Origin: JBBSHJ01 sp038253135
Lineage (GTDB): Bacteria; Actinomycetota; Actinomycetes; Mycobacteriales; QHCD01
DNA: 25,631 bases
Assembly: GCA_038253135.1 (NCBI GenBank)
Contig: JBBSHJ010000043.1
Location: 1-25,631, forward strand
Reading direction: 5' to 3'
Shown here: positions 22,869 to 25,631 of the stretch, one piece after another
Position numbering within the stretch: position 1 is the stretch's first letter
How the letters are laid out: each line of letters begins with the position of its first letter
Made by a program: the position numbers and the translations under genes
Notes under the pieces: model-generated
What the model was told of the DNA's origin: nothing
Database searches by the model: none
Seen by the model: the letters and a program-made list of their open reading frames with translations, nothing else

Positions 22869-24329
22869 ATGAGTGATCGCGTGATGAGCTCGAATCGCGT
22901 CGGCAACGTGACGTTGCGTCGCAACGGCTGGATCGTCGCTGCCCCGGTCCTCGTGGCGGCGCTTGTCGCCGGGTGCAGTGCCGCTTCCCAGGCGCAGACC
23001 AACAGCCATCCGAGCAGCACGCCGGCGAACGCAACCGCCGGGACAAGTCCCGCGAGGACGAGCGACGGCGTACCGACCACGGCAGCGTCCGCCACCGACC
23101 CGACGCTGTCCACCTCACCGCCGCCGCCAACGACACCGACCAAGACGACACCGGTTAAAACGACACCGGTTAAAACAACACCGGTTAAAACGACACCGGT
23201 TAAAACGACACCGGCCAAGACGACACCGCCGCCCAAACGGGCGACGATCATGACCGACCCGCGCAACGGGGCCAGCGACGTCAACCCGATGCACACGATC
23301 TCCCTGCGTGCGGCCGGAGGCACCATCACGTCGATCGCGCTGACCAACCCTTCGGGCAAGCGGGTCACCGGCACGATGTCGGCCCAGCACACGAAGTGGA
23401 CGGCATCGGAGCCGCTCGGTTACGACAAGACCTACACCTGGTCTGGCATCACCATCTCGTCGGACCGTGGCGTCCGGTCCACGATCACCGGGCATTTCGC
23501 CACCGTGGCGCCGGCCGACACGGTCGGCGCGGAGTTCTTCAACGAGCAGTCGGTCAAGGACGAGGGCATTGTCGGCATCGGCACCCCGATCGTGCTGCAG
23601 ATCTACGGCACCGTCGCCTCCGCCTACCGCGCCGACGTCGAGAAGCACCTCCGGGTCGTCAGCTATCCGCCGCAGCAGGGCTCCTGGGCATGGGAGGGCA
23701 CCAACGACCACGGCGATGTCCTTCACTATCGGACCAAGCACTACTGGAAGCCCGGCACCAGGATCACCATCAACGCCCAGCTGTACGGCGTCCCCTACGA
23801 CGGCAACGGCGCCTACGGCGCGGAATCGCTGTCCTGGCATCTGAAGATCGGCCGGGAGCAGACGACCTACGGCAACATCGCGACCCACCGCATCAGAGTG
23901 ACCCAGCACAGCAAGGCGCTTGCCAACTTCCCCACCAGCTTCGGGATGGATTCCGTGCCGGCCCGCCGTACGCCCGTAGGCAACTACGTCACGATGGGCA
24001 AGTACCTCAAGTATGAGATGAGGAGCCAGCGGTGGCACTACGACGAGTGGGTGCCGTGGGCGACCCGCATCTCCAACAACGGCGTCTTCCTGCACGGCAT
24101 GCCGTCGACCGTGGACGTCCAAGGCATTAAGAACGTGAGCCACGGTTGCGCCAACCTCAGCCCGGAAGCGGCGCATTGGTTCTACGACCACTCGCTGTGG
24201 GGCGATCCGGTCATCATCTCCAACCCCAAGGCCGACTCGCACTGGCCGCCCAACGGGCCCGAGCAGGGTGACATCTGGGACTGGACGCTGAGCTGGACGC
24301 ACTGGCAGGCGCTCTCCGCGCGGCACTGA
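22869..24329 (+). CDS. L,D-transpeptidase lipoprotein (YkuD domain)
   Basis: The 486-residue product makes 3-3 peptide cross-links in peptidoglycan. Residues 20-36 form a signal with lipobox LVAGC (C36). A Thr/Pro/Ala linker with five KTTPV/A-type repeats follows, then two beta-sandwich (Ig-like) domains (from about ATIMTDPRNGASDVNP and from about DTVGAEFFNEQSV). The catalytic YkuD domain contains GNYVTMGKY, NNGVFLHGMPSTVDV and the active-site SHGCANLS (His425, Cys427). This is the layout of mycobacterial LdtMt2-type enzymes, a main target class of carbapenems. The start is uncertain: ATG 22869 touches the GGGGGAG ribosome binding site, while GTG 22881 and ATG 22884 are better spaced. Confidence 0.92.
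   Translation: MSDRVMSSNRVGNVTLRRNGWIVAAPVLVAALVAGCSAASQAQTNSHPSSTPANATAGTSPARTSDGVPTTAASATDPTLSTSPPPPTTPTKTTPVKTTPVKTTPVKTTPVKTTPAKTTPPPKRATIMTDPRNGASDVNPMHTISLRAAGGTITSIALTNPSGKRVTGTMSAQHTKWTASEPLGYDKTYTWSGITISSDRGVRSTITGHFATVAPADTVGAEFFNEQSVKDEGIVGIGTPIVLQIYGTVASAYRADVEKHLRVVSYPPQQGSWAWEGTNDHGDVLHYRTKHYWKPGTRITINAQLYGVPYDGNGAYGAESLSWHLKIGREQTTYGNIATHRIRVTQHSKALANFPTSFGMDSVPARRTPVGNYVTMGKYLKYEMRSQRWHYDEWVPWATRISNNGVFLHGMPSTVDVQGIKNVSHGCANLSPEAAHWFYDHSLWGDPVIISNPKADSHWPPNGPEQGDIWDWTLSWTHWQALSARH
23131..23220 (+). repeat. Six 15-bp in-frame tandem repeats encoding KTTPV/A units
   Basis: Six consecutive units of the form CGACACCGGTTAAAA lie inside the L,D-transpeptidase linker. The first (23131) and last (23206) end in CCAAGA, the four inner ones in GGTTAAAA with one CAACACC variant. 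The GTT-AAA codons are unusually A/T-rich for this genome. Confidence 0.9.
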
Positions 24330-24358
24330 CGCGGGCCCAGCAACGCTCGGGACCGTAG

Positions 24359-24381
24359 CCGGCGGCCGCGTCCGCCGCCGG
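24359..24381 (+). terminator. Hairpin after the L,D-transpeptidase gene
   Basis: CCGGCGGC and GCCGCCGG form a perfect 8-bp stem around a 7-base loop, 30 bases after the stop. There is no T-run, as is common in actinobacteria, so this is a candidate terminator only. Confidence 0.4.
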
Positions 24382-24396
24382 ATCACCTCGGTGATC
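24381..24396. promoter_or_regulatory. Inverted repeat before the antiporter gene
   Basis: GATCACCTCGGTGATC is a near-perfect palindrome (7-bp arms, 2-base centre) directly following the terminator-like hairpin and 25 bases before the antiporter start. It may be an operator or a second stem of the terminator. Confidence 0.35.
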
Positions 24397-24421
24397 GGAC
24401 GGGGTCGGTCTACCCGGCAAG

Positions 24422-25631
24422 ATGGAGGCCGTGGCGACGCTGGTGCTGGTGCTCCTGCTGGCGGTCGGATCGGTGCTCGCAAGCGCCGCCGCGAAGGTCA
24501 GCAAGGTCCCGGCCCCCCTGCTGCTGGTCGCGGGGGGCATCATCGTGGCGCTCGTCCCGGGTGTGCCTCGGGTGCACGTCGCACCGGAGGTCGTGCTTTT
24601 CGTCCTGCTGCCGCCGCTGCTGTACGCCGCCGCGCTGGACTCGTCGCTGATCGCGATCCGGACCAACGCGCGCTCGATCGGGAGCCTCGCGGTCGGGCTG
24701 GTGCTCGTGACGGCGTGCGGGGTGTCCGTCGTCGCCAACCCGGTCGTTCCCGGAATCGGCTTCGCCGCCGCGGTCGCACTGGGCGCGATCGTGGCGCCGC
24801 CGGATGCCGTCGCTGCGAGTGCGGTCGCCCGGCGTACCGGCCTGCCGCGCCGGCTGGTCACCGTGCTCGAGGGCGAGAGCCTCTTCAACGACGCGACCTC
24901 ACTGGTGTTGCTCCGCGTCGCGGTCGGCGCCGTGGCCGCGGGATCGATCTCGGCCGTGCATGCGGTCGGCGACTTCGTGATCGCCAGCGTCGGCGGCGCG
25001 GCGATCGGAGCGGTCGTCGGCTTCGCGCTGTCGTGGCTGCGCCGCCACGGCGTACCGGCTCTGGTCAACACCGCGTTCTCGTTGGTCGCGCCGTTCGCCG
25101 TCTACCTGATCGGCGAGCAGGCTCACACGTCGGGCGTCATCGCCGTCGTCATCACCGGGCTGATCATGGCCCACCACGCACCGGTCGACGCCGACCCGGC
25201 GACCCGCCTCACCGACGGTGCGATCTGGTCGACAATGCAGTTCCTGCTCGAAGGGGCGGTCTTCGCCCTGATCGGACTGCACTGCCGCACATCGCGCGGT
25301 CGCTCACCACGCCGGCCGGCACGGTCGCGATCTGCTGTCTGAGCGTGCTGGCGGTCGTGCTGCTGATCCGTCCGGTGTGGATCTTCCTTCTCACGCGGGT
25401 CGTGCGCCTGCTGCCGTGGACCGGCAGCGGCCCGATCCCGACCGGCGCGCTCGTGGTCCTCTCCTGGGCCGGCATGCGCGGCGTCGTCTCGCTCGCCGCC
25501 GCGCAGTCGCTGCCGGAGGACTTCCCCCGGCGCGATCTCGTCCTCTTCGTCACCGCCGTGGTGATCGTCGGCACGCTGGGCGCTCAGGGCATGAGCCTGC
25601 CCTGGGTGATCCGGCGAGCCGGCATCACGCC
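24422..25631 (+). pseudogene. Na+/H+ antiporter of the CPA1 (NhaP/NHE) family, frameshifted, 3' end outside window
   Basis: The first frame (ATG 24422) encodes a typical cation/proton antiporter: TM segments from the start, VLFVLLPPLLYAAAL, the ion-binding region ALGAIVAPPDAVAASAVARR, and LEGESLFNDATSLVLLRVAVG. Around 25281 the expected GLQLPHIARSL is broken: the frame runs into HCRTSRGRS and stops at 25342. The next frame, from CTG 25282, continues perfectly with LPHIARSLTTPAG, then IRPVWIFLLTRVVRL, and VVLSWAGMRGVVSLAAAQS, to the window end. One base seems missing after CTGCA. This is either a real pseudogene mutation or a sequencing error in a GC-rich run. Otherwise both halves look conserved and intact. 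Confidence 0.85.

Noticed and set aside
23131..23220. Regular short repeats considered as a CRISPR array
   Set aside because: The units are directly abutting with no spacers, are 15 bp long, and lie in frame inside a protein linker; no cas genes are present.
23115..24482. A 455-codon open frame antisense to the L,D-transpeptidase
   Set aside because: It lacks domains, and the repeat region translates into an artificial RFNRC-type pattern.

Overview
This is a high-GC actinobacterial chromosome segment. The evidence is strong G/C bias at third codon positions, many GTG starts, carD, disA, an F420-type PPOX protein, the tiny ribosomal protein bS22, a Nur-type Fur protein, and gene order matching the mycobacterial carD-ispD-ispF / lpqE-radA-disA-(membrane protein)-mutY neighbourhood. 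I cannot name the genus; it does not look like a mycobacterium itself.

Left end (1-2380) is a decay zone. It holds the C-terminal end of an aminoglycoside-phosphotransferase-type kinase cut by the window edge, a C-terminal relic of a RibD/dihydrofolate-reductase-type protein, a DUF222/HNH (13E12-type) gene broken by frameshifts and an HNH deletion, and an unrecognised short remnant.

Metabolic module (2380-11349). A four-gene ABC importer on the minus strand (lipoprotein, two permeases, ATPase, joined by ATGA overlaps) is divergent from two plus-strand genes: a hydroxyacid-oxoacid transhydrogenase (ADHFE1/HOT type) and a 990-residue FAD plus Fe-S D-2-hydroxyacid dehydrogenase. Together the two enzymes could oxidise 4-hydroxybutyrate to succinate semialdehyde with 2-oxoglutarate as acceptor, then regenerate 2-oxoglutarate from D-2-hydroxyglutarate. 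The intergenic region carries a perfect 16-bp palindrome and a second inverted repeat, probable operator sites.

Nickel module (11403-13254). A NiCoT nickel/cobalt permease is divergent from a Fur-family regulator. Between them lies an exact copy of the Nur operator (TTGCAA-N5-TTGCAA) overlapping a good -35 element for the permease. A 20-codon leader ORF with a strong ribosome binding site ends in an ATGA overlap with the permease start.

Housekeeping region (13295-22645). A glutaredoxin-like protein is coupled to a divergent SAM hydroxide adenosyltransferase/halogenase-fold protein. Then follow bS22, a PPOX protein, ispF, a shortened IspD-like frame and carD (all minus), and a membrane-anchored thioredoxin-fold-like protein, an LpqE-like lipoprotein, radA and disA (plus). 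A minus-strand membrane protein and plus-strand mutY complete the block. The IspD-like frame lacks the nucleotide-binding half, so IspD activity, if the MEP pathway runs here, must come from elsewhere.

Right end (22646-25631) holds an L,D-transpeptidase lipoprotein with a repeat-built linker, and a CPA1-type Na+/H+ antiporter with an apparent one-base frameshift that runs off the window.
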